From NCBI GenBank assembly GCA_016839705.1, contig JAEOTR010000025.1:18416-82415 (forward strand): a stretch of 64,000 bases of DNA, written 5' to 3'. Source of the stretch: Promethearchaeota archaeon. GTDB taxonomy: Archaea; Asgardarchaeota; Lokiarchaeia; Sigyniarchaeales; SOKP01. A program made the translations under genes and the position numbers. Below are positions 28,537 to 36,872 of the stretch, one piece after another (positions within the stretch are counted from its first letter, which is position 1; each line of letters opens with the position of its first letter). The notes under the pieces are model-generated. The model did no database searches and had not been told where the DNA came from. It worked only from the letters and a program-made list of their open reading frames with translations.

Positions 28537-29331
28537 ATGGGTGGCGGATTATATTCGACTGAAAAGAAGGATTTTGACGAAAAATTAGATTTGACAAGAA
28601 TTAAACCTTATGGGGATACTATGAATGATGGGAAAGTGCAAATAAGCTTCACACTACCTATTGAAGATAACGAAAAAGCAGTAGTAGCAGCTAAAGAGTT
28701 GGCAAATAAGATGGGATTAAAAGATCCCGAAGTAGCTTATCATACAGCTTTAGATAAGGGATTCACCTTCTTTGTAGTTTATGGAAAATCACTCCATTCA
28801 ATTGATTACACTAAAATTCAAATAGATGCAGTAGAAGTAGATGTCATGTCGAAAGAAGAGATAAATCATTATATTCAGGATAAAATTGGACGAAAATTAG
28901 TGATTCTTGGAGCTTCTACAGGCACAGATGCTCATACTGTAGGAATTGATGCAATTATGAATATGAAGGGTTTTGCAGGTCATTATGGTCTTGAACATTA
29001 TGAAATGATCGAAGCTATTAACCTTGGTAGTCAAGTAACGAATGAAGAATTTGTTAAAAAAGCTATAGAACTTAAAGCAGATGTTTTGCTTGTTTCACAA
29101 ACGGTTACCCAGAAAAATATACATTTAACTAACTTAACTCAATTAGTTGACCTTTTAGAAGCTGAAGGAATAAGAGAGCATATTATTTTAATTTGTGGTG
29201 GAGCTAGGATAGATAATGAATTAGCAAAAGAATTAGGATATGATGCTGGGTTTGGACCGGGTAGTTATGCTGAAATTGTCGCATCTTTTTTTATTAGAGA
29301 GTATGTAAGCAGAATGGAATTAAGCAAATAA
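28537..29331 (+). CDS. kamE: Beta-lysine 5,6-aminomutase, beta (B12-binding) subunit
   Basis: A 264-residue subunit with a Rossmann B12 domain. The cobalt-ligand motif D131-A-H133-T-V-G136 and the PLP-binding Lys144 (NMKGFAGHYG) fall at the same numbers reported for the clostridial enzyme. LILICGGARIDNELAKELG is the end of the B12 domain. AGGAGGG just before the start (around 28524-28530) is one of the strongest Shine-Dalgarno sequences in the window. It forms the 5,6-aminomutase with KamD. Confidence 0.95.
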   Translation: MGGGLYSTEKKDFDEKLDLTRIKPYGDTMNDGKVQISFTLPIEDNEKAVVAAKELANKMGLKDPEVAYHTALDKGFTFFVVYGKSLHSIDYTKIQIDAVEVDVMSKEEINHYIQDKIGRKLVILGASTGTDAHTVGIDAIMNMKGFAGHYGLEHYEMIEAINLGSQVTNEEFVKKAIELKADVLLVSQTVTQKNIHLTNLTQLVDLLEAEGIREHIILICGGARIDNELAKELGYDAGFGPGSYAEIVASFFIREYVSRMELSK

Positions 29332-29409
29332 TTTCATTTTTAAACATCTTTAAGAATCCCATTTTCTTCCCAAATTTAATAGGAAATCATCTAAGCTTTT
29401 AATCAATAA

Positions 29410-29428
29410 GGTCTTATATTTAAATAGC
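29410..29428 (+). promoter_or_regulatory. TATA-like promoter element for the ornithine aminotransferase gene
   Basis: CTTATATTTAAATAG at about 29411-29425 matches an archaeal TATA box. It lies about 35-45 bases before the ATG at 29460, leaving room for a short leader. There is no good Shine-Dalgarno sequence before that ATG. Inference from position and sequence. Confidence 0.35.
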
Positions 29429-29459
29429 ACTATAGCAAAAATAAAAAGTGTGAAATTAA

Positions 29460-30722
29460 ATGCCATCGTCAAAAGAATTTATTGAGATGGATGATAAGTA
29501 TTGCGCACATAATTATCATCCTATACCAGTTGTTATTTCGCGTGCAGAGGGTGTTTGGGTTTATGATCCAGAAGGTAAAAAGTATTTAGATTGTTTATCG
29601 GCATATTCAAGTCAGAATACGGGTCATTGTCACCCAGAAATCATCGCTGCTTTAACGGAACAAGCCAGTATTGTTACACTTACTTCACGAGCTTTTCATA
29701 ATGATAAAATGGGACCATTTTTGAAAATGTTAGCTGAAGTTGTAGGACCACATATTAATGATCCAACAAATTCAGGCATAATGTCTATTCCAATGAATAC
29801 CGGAACAGAAGCGGTCTCTACTGGTCTGAAAATGATAAGAGCTTGGGGGTATATTAAGAAAAAAATTCCCAAAAACGAAGCGGTCATAATTGTATGTAGA
29901 AATAATTTTCATGGTAGAACCATAACTATATCAGGTTTTAGTTCTGACATATCAGCAGTGAGGTATTACGGTAATTTTGGACCCTATACTCCCGGATTTA
30001 AAATAATTCCTTATGGAGATGCTGAAGAACTAGAGAATATTATTATAGATATTGGGCCGGAAAAAGTAGCAGCATTTCTATTTGAACCAATACAGGGGGA
30101 AGCGGGGGTAAACGTTCCTCCTGAAGGATATTTGAAAAAAGTGAGAGAAATTTGTACGAAATATAATGTTCTTATGGTTCTCGATGAAATTCAAACTGGA
30201 TTTTGCAGAACAGGGAAATTTTTTGCCTGCGATCATGAAAATGTGAAGCCTGATATGTTATTACTTGGAAAAGCGCTTGGAGGTGGCATATATCCTGTTT
30301 CAGCATGTGTTACAACTAAAGATATTATTGGTCCTGATGTAATAAAACCTGGTACTCATGGAAGCACCTTTGGTGGAAACCCTTTAGCATGTGCTGTCGC
30401 AATGAAATCAATTGACATTCATTTGCGAGAGAATCTCGCTGAACGAGCAACGGAAATGGGGGCCTACTTTATTAAGAGATTGAGGGAGATTGGTGAAAAA
30501 AGAACTACAATTCCAATAAAAGATATTAGAGGTAAAGGATTACTGATTGCTGTCGAATTCACTGAAGATATCAGGCATATTGTTGAAGAATTAAAAGACA
30601 ATGGCATTTTGGCAAAGGATACACATTCCACGACTATTCGATTTGCTCCACCTTTAGTAATTACACGAGAAGAAATTGATTGGGCTTTAGATATAATAGA
30701 AAAGGTAATTGTAAAACACTAA
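29460..30722 (+). CDS. rocD: Ornithine aminotransferase-like (class III)
   Basis: A 420-residue PLP enzyme. The start (CAHNYHPIPVVISRAEG, then CLSAYSSQNTGHCHPEI and LTSRAFHND) is the pattern of ornithine 5-aminotransferase, distinct from acetylornithine or GABA transaminases. NNFHGRTITISGFS, FEPIQGEAG, DEIQTGFCRTG and the Schiff-base lysine in LLGKALGGGIYPVSA are present. It converts ornithine and 2-oxoglutarate to glutamate semialdehyde and glutamate. The nearby ornithine carbamoyltransferase and carbamate kinase make ornithine a sensible substrate. Confidence 0.85.
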   Translation: MPSSKEFIEMDDKYCAHNYHPIPVVISRAEGVWVYDPEGKKYLDCLSAYSSQNTGHCHPEIIAALTEQASIVTLTSRAFHNDKMGPFLKMLAEVVGPHINDPTNSGIMSIPMNTGTEAVSTGLKMIRAWGYIKKKIPKNEAVIIVCRNNFHGRTITISGFSSDISAVRYYGNFGPYTPGFKIIPYGDAEELENIIIDIGPEKVAAFLFEPIQGEAGVNVPPEGYLKKVREICTKYNVLMVLDEIQTGFCRTGKFFACDHENVKPDMLLLGKALGGGIYPVSACVTTKDIIGPDVIKPGTHGSTFGGNPLACAVAMKSIDIHLRENLAERATEMGAYFIKRLREIGEKRTTIPIKDIRGKGLLIAVEFTEDIRHIVEELKDNGILAKDTHSTTIRFAPPLVITREEIDWALDIIEKVIVKH

Positions 30723-30763
30723 ATGAATTTATACTATATATCATTCCGTATTTAAAAATAATC

Positions 30764-31675
30764 TTATCCTTTATATATCTGTGTTCCCGCTTTTCCTTCT
30801 AAAGCTTCAATAATTTTATCAATGGAAGTTATTATTGCTTTTTCTCCACCAGATTCTAAAAAATTTATAACTGCTTGAATTTTTGGACCCATACTTCCCG
30901 CGGGAAATTGTTCTTCTTCTAAATATTTCCTTGCTTCAGAGATTGATAATTTTTCTAAATCTTGCTGGTCTTGGGTTCCATAATTAAGAGAAACTTTTTC
31001 TACGTCAGTTGCTATTAATAGAATATCCGCGCCAATTTGTTCAGCTAATTTTGCACTTGCGAGATCTTTATCTATTACCGCTTCAACCCCATAAAGTCTT
31101 TTTTTTTCTTTTATTACAGGAATACCTCCACCTCCGCATGCAATTATGATCCAACTTCCTAATTCCATTAATTTTTTTATCTCACGCCATTGATAAATTT
31201 TTATAGGTTTTGGGGAGGGAACTACTCGGCGATAACCTTTTGCAGTTTTAACATACCCTGGTTTTGGCACTGAATAAGCAGGACCTATTGGTTTAGTGGG
31301 ATTGAGGAATGCAGGGTCTTCTGCATCTACTTTAACATATGTTAAAATCGTAAGGAACAACTTTTCTTCATCAAGGTCGATTTTCATTAGTTCTTCGTCT
31401 AAAGTTGATTCAATCATGAAGCCTATTTGCCCTTGAGTTTCAGCAACTAAGATTTGTAATGGTCTCTTCGAAACTGCCTTTGTAGCTTCTTGTTGTAGCA
31501 ATAGATTTCCCACCTGTGGACCGTTTCCATGAGTTATTATTATATTATATTCCTTAGCTAATTGTGCTATTTGACTTATTGGTACATGCAAGTTCCTGAA
31601 TTGCTCTTCTGTCGTACCTTCATCACCAAATTTTATTAAAGCATTCCCACCCAATGCTACAATTAACGTTTTCAA
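30764..31675 (-). CDS. arcC: Carbamate kinase
   Basis: A 303-residue amino-acid kinase fold enzyme. LIVALGGNAL at the start, ITHGNGPQVGNLL, the ACGGGGIPV segment and the end AIITSIDKIIEAL are diagnostic for carbamate kinase. It makes ATP from carbamoyl phosphate. The start is a TTG at 31675, supported by AGAGGT seven bases upstream; there is no better ATG. With the ornithine carbamoyltransferase 1.7 kb upstream it forms the ATP-yielding end of citrulline breakdown. Arginine deiminase is not in the window. Confidence 0.93.
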   Translation of the reverse strand: MKTLIVALGGNALIKFGDEGTTEEQFRNLHVPISQIAQLAKEYNIIITHGNGPQVGNLLLQQEATKAVSKRPLQILVAETQGQIGFMIESTLDEELMKIDLDEEKLFLTILTYVKVDAEDPAFLNPTKPIGPAYSVPKPGYVKTAKGYRRVVPSPKPIKIYQWREIKKLMELGSWIIIACGGGGIPVIKEKKRLYGVEAVIDKDLASAKLAEQIGADILLIATDVEKVSLNYGTQDQQDLEKLSISEARKYLEEEQFPAGSMGPKIQAVINFLESGGEKAIITSIDKIIEALEGKAGTQIYKG

Positions 31676-31700
31676 AGAATAACCTCTGAAGTTTAAAGAA

Positions 31701-31755
31701 TTAACACAAATGGAAAAATTATAATATTTAGCTTATTATTTAAAATTTTTCTCGG
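31701..31755 (-). repeat. Imperfect direct repeat, copy A (promoter-like)
   Basis: About 55 bases beginning TTAACACAAATGGAAAAATT and containing a TTTAAATA-like element on the minus strand. It matches a second copy 172 bases away with about four bases in five identical by eye. It lies just upstream of the carbamate kinase start, so it may carry its promoter. Confidence 0.45.
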
Positions 31756-31872
31756 AAAAATAACATTATTGCATATTGTATATATAGATGATTTTGATTA
31801 TTACCTAATGGTATTTATGCTAAATAATTGATTATATTTCTATTTCAAATAATAACCTCAAATATTAAGATA

Positions 31873-31926
31873 TTAACACAATTGAAAAATTATTGATGTT
31901 TAACTTTATATTTAAAATTTGTCTAG
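31873..31926 (-). repeat. Imperfect direct repeat, copy B (promoter-like)
   Basis: About 54 bases beginning TTAACACAATTGAAAAATT, the partner of the copy at 31701. The shared TTTAAATA core suggests a duplicated promoter or regulator site between the interrupted transporter gene and carbamate kinase. The 117 bases between the copies hold no reading frame. Confidence 0.45.
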
Positions 31927-31961
31927 TGGCTTTCTGGTTAATCAACGTAAACTGCTTTAAA

Positions 31962-32738
31962 CTAAGGAATAATTAATGAATATAAAGTTAAGTAGGTTAT
32001 ACTAACTCCAATATGCACTAAAGTCATCATAGAACCATATTTTAATAACGATATATAATTGAAATCTGATACATCATTTTTTTCTGCGAGGTTTAAAGTT
32101 ATTAAATCACATGCCGCTCCCTGTGGTAAAAAATTCGAACCAATATTTATCCCTAGGAGAATTGCCATAATAATTAGGTTAGGAACTTGCTCAATACCAT
32201 ATATATTTTGCATTAATGTGATAAATACGAGGGCTGTTGGAATTTGGGCTAAAAAACCTGATAACACACTTATCATCAACAAAATGGTTATAGCAGCAAT
32301 AAGAGCATTATCCGAGATAAAATTTCCTATTAAATCACCAATAATTATGAAAGTTCCATTTATTTGCATTGTAGCCATAAGGAGGAATATTCCGATAAAA
32401 AATGTAATAACCTTTAGATCAGTTTTTAGAAGAATTTCCGTAAAGTCCTTTCGATTTAAAAGACTCATTACGACAGCACCAACAACAGCGACTATATAGG
32501 CCGAAGGGATAATAATAAATCCAATAATAATAATAACAAATGATATCGAATTGAAAACAAATTTCTTTTTATTAGCAATAACTATGTTAGGATCCATGAT
32601 ATCAAGAAGAATTTTTCTATATTTTTCAGGAGGGGGTTCTTGCTTTCTAAGCATGGTAAAATCTACAAGGAAAAGGGTATAAATTAGAGTTGGAATAACT
32701 ATCAGAGTAAAATTTGTTATAAAGTAAATGAAATTAAG
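31962..32738 (-). pseudogene. C-terminal part of an interrupted ArsB/P-protein-type ion transporter
   Basis: Continues in the same frame as the preceding fragment after a single TAA at 32739-32741. The 28 codons before the first internal ATG (32654) read as membrane protein (LNFIYFITNFTLIVIPTLIY), so the break is one codon, not a gene boundary. The half has about six membrane helices and the second inverted-repeat signature NIGSNFLPQGAACDLI. If translated from ATG 32654 it would yield 230 residues lacking the first half of the transport core. Treated as the second half of a broken gene. Confidence 0.8.
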
Positions 32739-33266
32739 TTAAAAAGCATTTGCAATTAGAATATTCTCAGCTGAACTAAAAGGAGTGTAAATCGATCCAA
32801 TATTTATCGTAAAACTAAGACCAAAAAGATAAGGTGCGGGATTTATTTTCAAGATTCTACATGCTCGTATAACAATAGGTACAAAAATTATTCCAACTGT
32901 AATATCAGAAATAATTGCTGAAGTTAAACTCGCCACAAGACAGATCAAATAGAAAAATTTTCTATGATCAGCTTTTGTCCAATGAAGGGTTTTTAAGATA
33001 AGCCACCTAAATATTCTATTCTCTTCCATAATAGCAATTATAATTTGCATACAAATTATAAAAAATAACGGTTCAAATTCGACATAGTTCATAAAGTCTG
33101 AAAACCCAACACCAAAGACACTACCGGCAACAACACATGCAATAACTGCTGCCAGTATTGTAAAAGAAATATAGTCAATTCGTTCATTAGTAAAGATTAC
33201 CATTATTGCAATAAACAGAACAGCTGAAACAATAATAGATGCAATTTCGTACATATTACTTTTCAA
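32739..33266 (-). pseudogene. N-terminal part of an interrupted ArsB/P-protein-type ion transporter
   Basis: 175 residues and about five membrane helices, ending at an in-frame TAA directly after SSAENILIANAF. The segment GSIYTPFSSAENILIA is the first re-entrant signature of the ion-transporter superfamily (ArsB, P protein, NhaD, CitM). With the following fragment the gene would code for about 434 residues, the usual length for this family. Position between carbamate kinase and ornithine carbamoyltransferase suggests a carboxylate or amino-acid-linked ion transporter, but the substrate cannot be read from sequence. Confidence 0.8.
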
Positions 33267-33356
33267 TTTTGATTATTAAGTTTTGATTTTAATAACCTGT
33301 ATAAAATTTTTATTTTTCCTTACAACAACAATCCTAAAGTGTAATCAACTGTTAAT

Positions 33357-34289
33357 TTAATATTTATCTCGTAAAAATAGCATAATTGCTTTTTGAATGT
33401 GTAATCTATTTTCCGCTTGATCAAACACAACAGATTGGGGTCCATCAATTACTTCAGCAGTTTGTTCATACTCTCTCATTGCTGGTAAACAATTCATAAA
33501 TATAGCATCTGATTTTGCTGTTTTCATAACTGTTGATGTAACTTGGAAAGGTAAGAAAGCTTTCTTACGATCTTCTTCTTGTTCTATTGGAATTCCATAA
33601 CTCATCCAGCTATCTGTATATATAACATCAGCATCTTTAGCAGCGGTTAGAGTATCATTCATTATTCTTATTTCCGCACCAGTATTTTTTGATAAAGTTT
33701 CTACTTCCTCTAAAACAGATTTTTCAGGTGTATATTTAGAATCTTGAGGACATGCTACATCCATTTTTAAACCAAATAAAGCACACATTCTCATTAGATC
33801 ATACGTAACATTATTATACGCATCCCCAAAATAAGATAGCTTAAAATTATCTAGATTGTTTCGTTTTTCTTTTATCGTTTGAAAATCTCCAAGAATTTGG
33901 CAGGGATGTGCAAAGTCATCAAGCATGTTAATTACAGGTACATCAGCATATTCAGCAAGATCCCACACATCTTTTCTGTTATAAACACGTGCAGCAATTA
34001 TATCTACAAATCTTGAAGCTACTTTTGCCGTATCACTAATATTCTCTTTTTTTCCTAAGGGAGAATCTTTAATTGAATAGAAAATCGCATGACCCCCTAA
34101 TTGTTGCATACCTGTTTCAAAGGAAATTCTAGTCCTTAAGGAGGGCTTTTCAAATAGCATTAGGAGTGTCTCTCCTTCTAAGGAAGACACGAACTTTTTA
34201 GGATTTTTCTTAATTTCAATAGATTTGTTAATAACTTTTTCACATTCTGCACGAGAGAAGTCAGAGACTTTTAATAGATTTCTTACCAT
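33357..34289 (-). CDS. argF: Ornithine carbamoyltransferase
   Basis: A 310-residue carbamoyltransferase. The carbamoyl-phosphate loop is SLRTR in FEKPSLRTRISFE, then HPCQILGDF and NCLPAMR. The ornithine-recognition loop is DSWMSYG. This separates it from aspartate and N-acetylornithine enzymes. It can run to citrulline (biosynthesis) or phosphorolytically (catabolic ArcB). Carbamate kinase nearby favours the catabolic direction. AAAGGAAATC precedes the ATG. Confidence 0.93.
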   Translation of the reverse strand: MVRNLLKVSDFSRAECEKVINKSIEIKKNPKKFVSSLEGETLLMLFEKPSLRTRISFETGMQQLGGHAIFYSIKDSPLGKKENISDTAKVASRFVDIIAARVYNRKDVWDLAEYADVPVINMLDDFAHPCQILGDFQTIKEKRNNLDNFKLSYFGDAYNNVTYDLMRMCALFGLKMDVACPQDSKYTPEKSVLEEVETLSKNTGAEIRIMNDTLTAAKDADVIYTDSWMSYGIPIEQEEDRKKAFLPFQVTSTVMKTAKSDAIFMNCLPAMREYEQTAEVIDGPQSVVFDQAENRLHIQKAIMLFLRDKY

Positions 34290-34471
34290 TTTGATTTCCT
34301 TTTAATTATGATAGCTAATATTTTTTAATAATATGAACTGATTAAAATCGTTTTGTACTCTAATATTACGACTTTTAATTTTATAGATTTAATTTTATAG
34401 ATCTCAAAAGAGGTGCCGTGGGATAATAATATAGAAAAATTTTTTGATTATAATAGTTTTATATTAATGGA

Positions 34472-35620
34472 ATGAGTGAAAAAGTTGAAGATCGAATAAA
34501 AGAACTAGAAGAACGATTGGCTTCCACCAAGGTAAACAAAGCTACACAAAAAAGTATAAATTTCATTAAAGCACAATTAGCCAAACTCAGAGAAAGCTTG
34601 ATTCAAATCGTGAGTTCTAAAAAAGGCGGTGGTGGTGGCTTTGGGATTAAAAAATCGGGTGATGCTCAAGTAGCTTTTATTGGATTTCCCTCCGTTGGCA
34701 AATCTTCATTACTTAACCTATTGACAGAAGGTGATACTCATTCAAAAGTAGCAGCTTACGATTTCACTACAATAACTGCCATTCCTGGTATGATGAATAT
34801 TGAAGATGCCAAAATTCAGCTCATAGATTTACCTGGTATCATATTAGGGGCTGCTACTGGAAAAGGCAGAGGGAAGGAAGTCTTAGGAGCGGTACGATCC
34901 GCTGAATTAATTCTGATAATTATTTGTTTTCGAGAAGATGGAACCATCAATTTTCAAGATTTAAAAAAAATTAGAAATGAACTTCATAATGCGGGGATCC
35001 GTTTAAATAGTCGACCATCACGGATTTCTATTAAAGAACAAACTCGAGGTGGGATTCACTACTCCTCAAAAGGATCTCAATTAATGGATAAAGATGAGGT
35101 TAAAGCTTTACTAAACGAATTGGGTCTGCGCAATGCAGGTGTACATTTTTCTGAACCAAATATTACGGCAGATCAATTAATTGATTTTATAATGGGAAAT
35201 AGGGTATATACTAAAGAATTTATTGTAATTAATAAAGTAGATTTGATGAAGATTCCACTCTCCCCAGAAGAAATTACGGAATCTATTGGGCATAATCATT
35301 GGGTTATGATTTCAGTAAAAAATCAAGAAAATATAAATACCCTTCGCCATCGGATTTTCCAAGAATTGAATTTAATTCGAGTATATTTGAAGCCTCCTAA
35401 AGAAGAAGCAGATATGGAGGAACCGATAATTCTTCATAAGGGAGATACTATGAGAACTCTTTGTAGTAAGATTCATAAAAGGTTTGTAAAAGACTTTCGG
35501 TTTTCGCTAATATGGGGGAAATCAGCAAGACATCCCGGTCAAAAAATTGCCAACTTAAACCATATAATTGAAGATGGTGATATTATTTCAATTTATACTA
35601 AAATGGGTATAAATGATTAA
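34472..35620 (+). CDS. DRG family GTPase with TGS domain
   Basis: A 382-residue Obg-superfamily GTPase of the DRG (Rbg) type found in archaea and eukaryotes. An N-terminal helical segment is followed by a glycine-rich GGGGGFG and by G1 GFPSVGKSS. Next come the threonine-rich switch DFTTITAIPG and G3 DLPGI. G4 is NKVDL, and the C-terminal TGS domain starts near residue 300. DRG proteins bind ribosomes or translation factors. Monocistronic, with about 180 AT-rich bases upstream. Start ATG at 34472. Confidence 0.93.
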   Translation: MSEKVEDRIKELEERLASTKVNKATQKSINFIKAQLAKLRESLIQIVSSKKGGGGGFGIKKSGDAQVAFIGFPSVGKSSLLNLLTEGDTHSKVAAYDFTTITAIPGMMNIEDAKIQLIDLPGIILGAATGKGRGKEVLGAVRSAELILIIICFREDGTINFQDLKKIRNELHNAGIRLNSRPSRISIKEQTRGGIHYSSKGSQLMDKDEVKALLNELGLRNAGVHFSEPNITADQLIDFIMGNRVYTKEFIVINKVDLMKIPLSPEEITESIGHNHWVMISVKNQENINTLRHRIFQELNLIRVYLKPPKEEADMEEPIILHKGDTMRTLCSKIHKRFVKDFRFSLIWGKSARHPGQKIANLNHIIEDGDIISIYTKMGIND

Positions 35621-35703
35621 TAAAAATGAGGAAATCTAAATTTCATTGAGAAATACTATTTCAATCTGATCTCTTGTTGATAATTATTTACGGATTTAAA
35701 AAG

Positions 35704-36870
35704 TTATTTTAATACTTCTTCATTAAAAAAGCCAGGCTTAGGAGTTAAGCTGTTTAAAATTAGTTTATCGGCAGGAGTGGTTCTTTCCGTCACAATACGA
35801 GCAATTAATTCTCCTAAACCTGGACCTAACATAAAGCCTTGTCCACACATACCTACGGCATTAATATATCCGCTTACTTCTTCAACATTACCCACTATAG
35901 GATTTCCATCATGAGTCATTGGATATAATCCTCGCCATGTTCTCCTAATCTTAATATTCTTCAAGCGTGGTATAAGTTGAACCATCCTTTTTGTAATTTG
36001 AGGTAGAAATGTACTTGTTTCTCTGCGGTCAATTCCGGGAATAGTTGGATTAGGTGTCAAACAAAAAATAATTTTCCCTTCGTTATTTTGATAAAAATAG
36101 TAATTCTTTGAATTTCCAAATTTTTCATCCAAGCAAGGACTAATATCGACAACCATAGGGGAAAAGAACTTTTGAACAGGTTCAGTAATACCCGCTTCAT
36201 GAGATTCTGGTTCTACAGGTAGATCTAAACCGATTAAATTCCCAATATCTTTTGCTTGAGCTCCAGCAGCATTAATAACAATATTAGTTTTATATTTTGA
36301 CTTAGTTGTTTTTATGCCAACAATGCTTCTTTTTTTTAAATTAATATCAATAACTTCTTCATTAAAATGATATTTAGTACCTAATTGCTTTGACCGACGA
36401 TAGAATGAATGTAAAGATAGTAATGGAGAGGCATTCCCATCTTCAGGACTAAAAGTTCCTCCTACTAAACCTTCTTCGTTAATCCCTGGTATAAGTTCTT
36501 TAATTTTTTCAGTTTCGAGAAAATCGATATTCAATCCAAAACTCTTTTGGAGCTTAACTGTATCTTTAAGCATTTTTTTATCTTCATCTGAAAATGCTAA
36601 AAAAGTATATCCTCCTTGATTCCACCAAATATCGTCTCCATACTCTTCTTCCCATTTGGAGAAAATCTCGATTGATCGCTTGCATAATAATGCTTTACCT
36701 ATGTTAGAATGAGTAGCTCGAATACCACCTATTGCATGTTTATTATCTGCTTGAGCAACTGAAGGTAATGAATCGAGGACAAGTGTTCTAAGCCCATCAG
36801 TAGCCATCGCTAAAGCTATTGGAACACCAACACTACCCGCACCAATGATAATTACATCATATTCAACCAT
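35704..36870 (-). CDS. DAO-family flavoprotein, catalytic subunit of an amino-acid/opine oxidase
   Basis: A 388-residue FAD oxidoreductase (VIIIGAGSVGVPIALAMA at the start; IGGIRATHSN as the second FAD contact; GLYPMTHDGNPIVG and GQGFMLGPGLGE near the end). The family includes sarcosine oxidase beta, HcnC, OoxB and the dye-linked proline dehydrogenase beta subunit. The neighbouring gene two bases upstream encodes the matching alpha-type electron-transfer subunit, so this is the substrate-oxidising half of a two-gene oxidase. A secondary amine such as proline, sarcosine or an opine is the probable substrate. Confidence 0.85.
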   Translation of the reverse strand: MVEYDVIIIGAGSVGVPIALAMATDGLRTLVLDSLPSVAQADNKHAIGGIRATHSNIGKALLCKRSIEIFSKWEEEYGDDIWWNQGGYTFLAFSDEDKKMLKDTVKLQKSFGLNIDFLETEKIKELIPGINEEGLVGGTFSPEDGNASPLLSLHSFYRRSKQLGTKYHFNEEVIDINLKKRSIVGIKTTKSKYKTNIVINAAGAQAKDIGNLIGLDLPVEPESHEAGITEPVQKFFSPMVVDISPCLDEKFGNSKNYYFYQNNEGKIIFCLTPNPTIPGIDRRETSTFLPQITKRMVQLIPRLKNIKIRRTWRGLYPMTHDGNPIVGNVEEVSGYINAVGMCGQGFMLGPGLGELIARIVTERTTPADKLILNSLTPKPGFFNEEVLK

Positions 36871-36872
36871 TG

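Noticed and set aside
32059..32499. Plus-strand 146-codon frame inside the transporter region
   Set aside because: It is the shadow of the minus-strand membrane protein; its composition (Ile/Arg/Phe repeats) mirrors the complementary hydrophobic codons.
32739..32741. In-frame stop as a recoded selenocysteine or pyrrolysine codon
   Set aside because: The codon is TAA, whereas these systems use TGA and TAG. No special downstream structure was seen.
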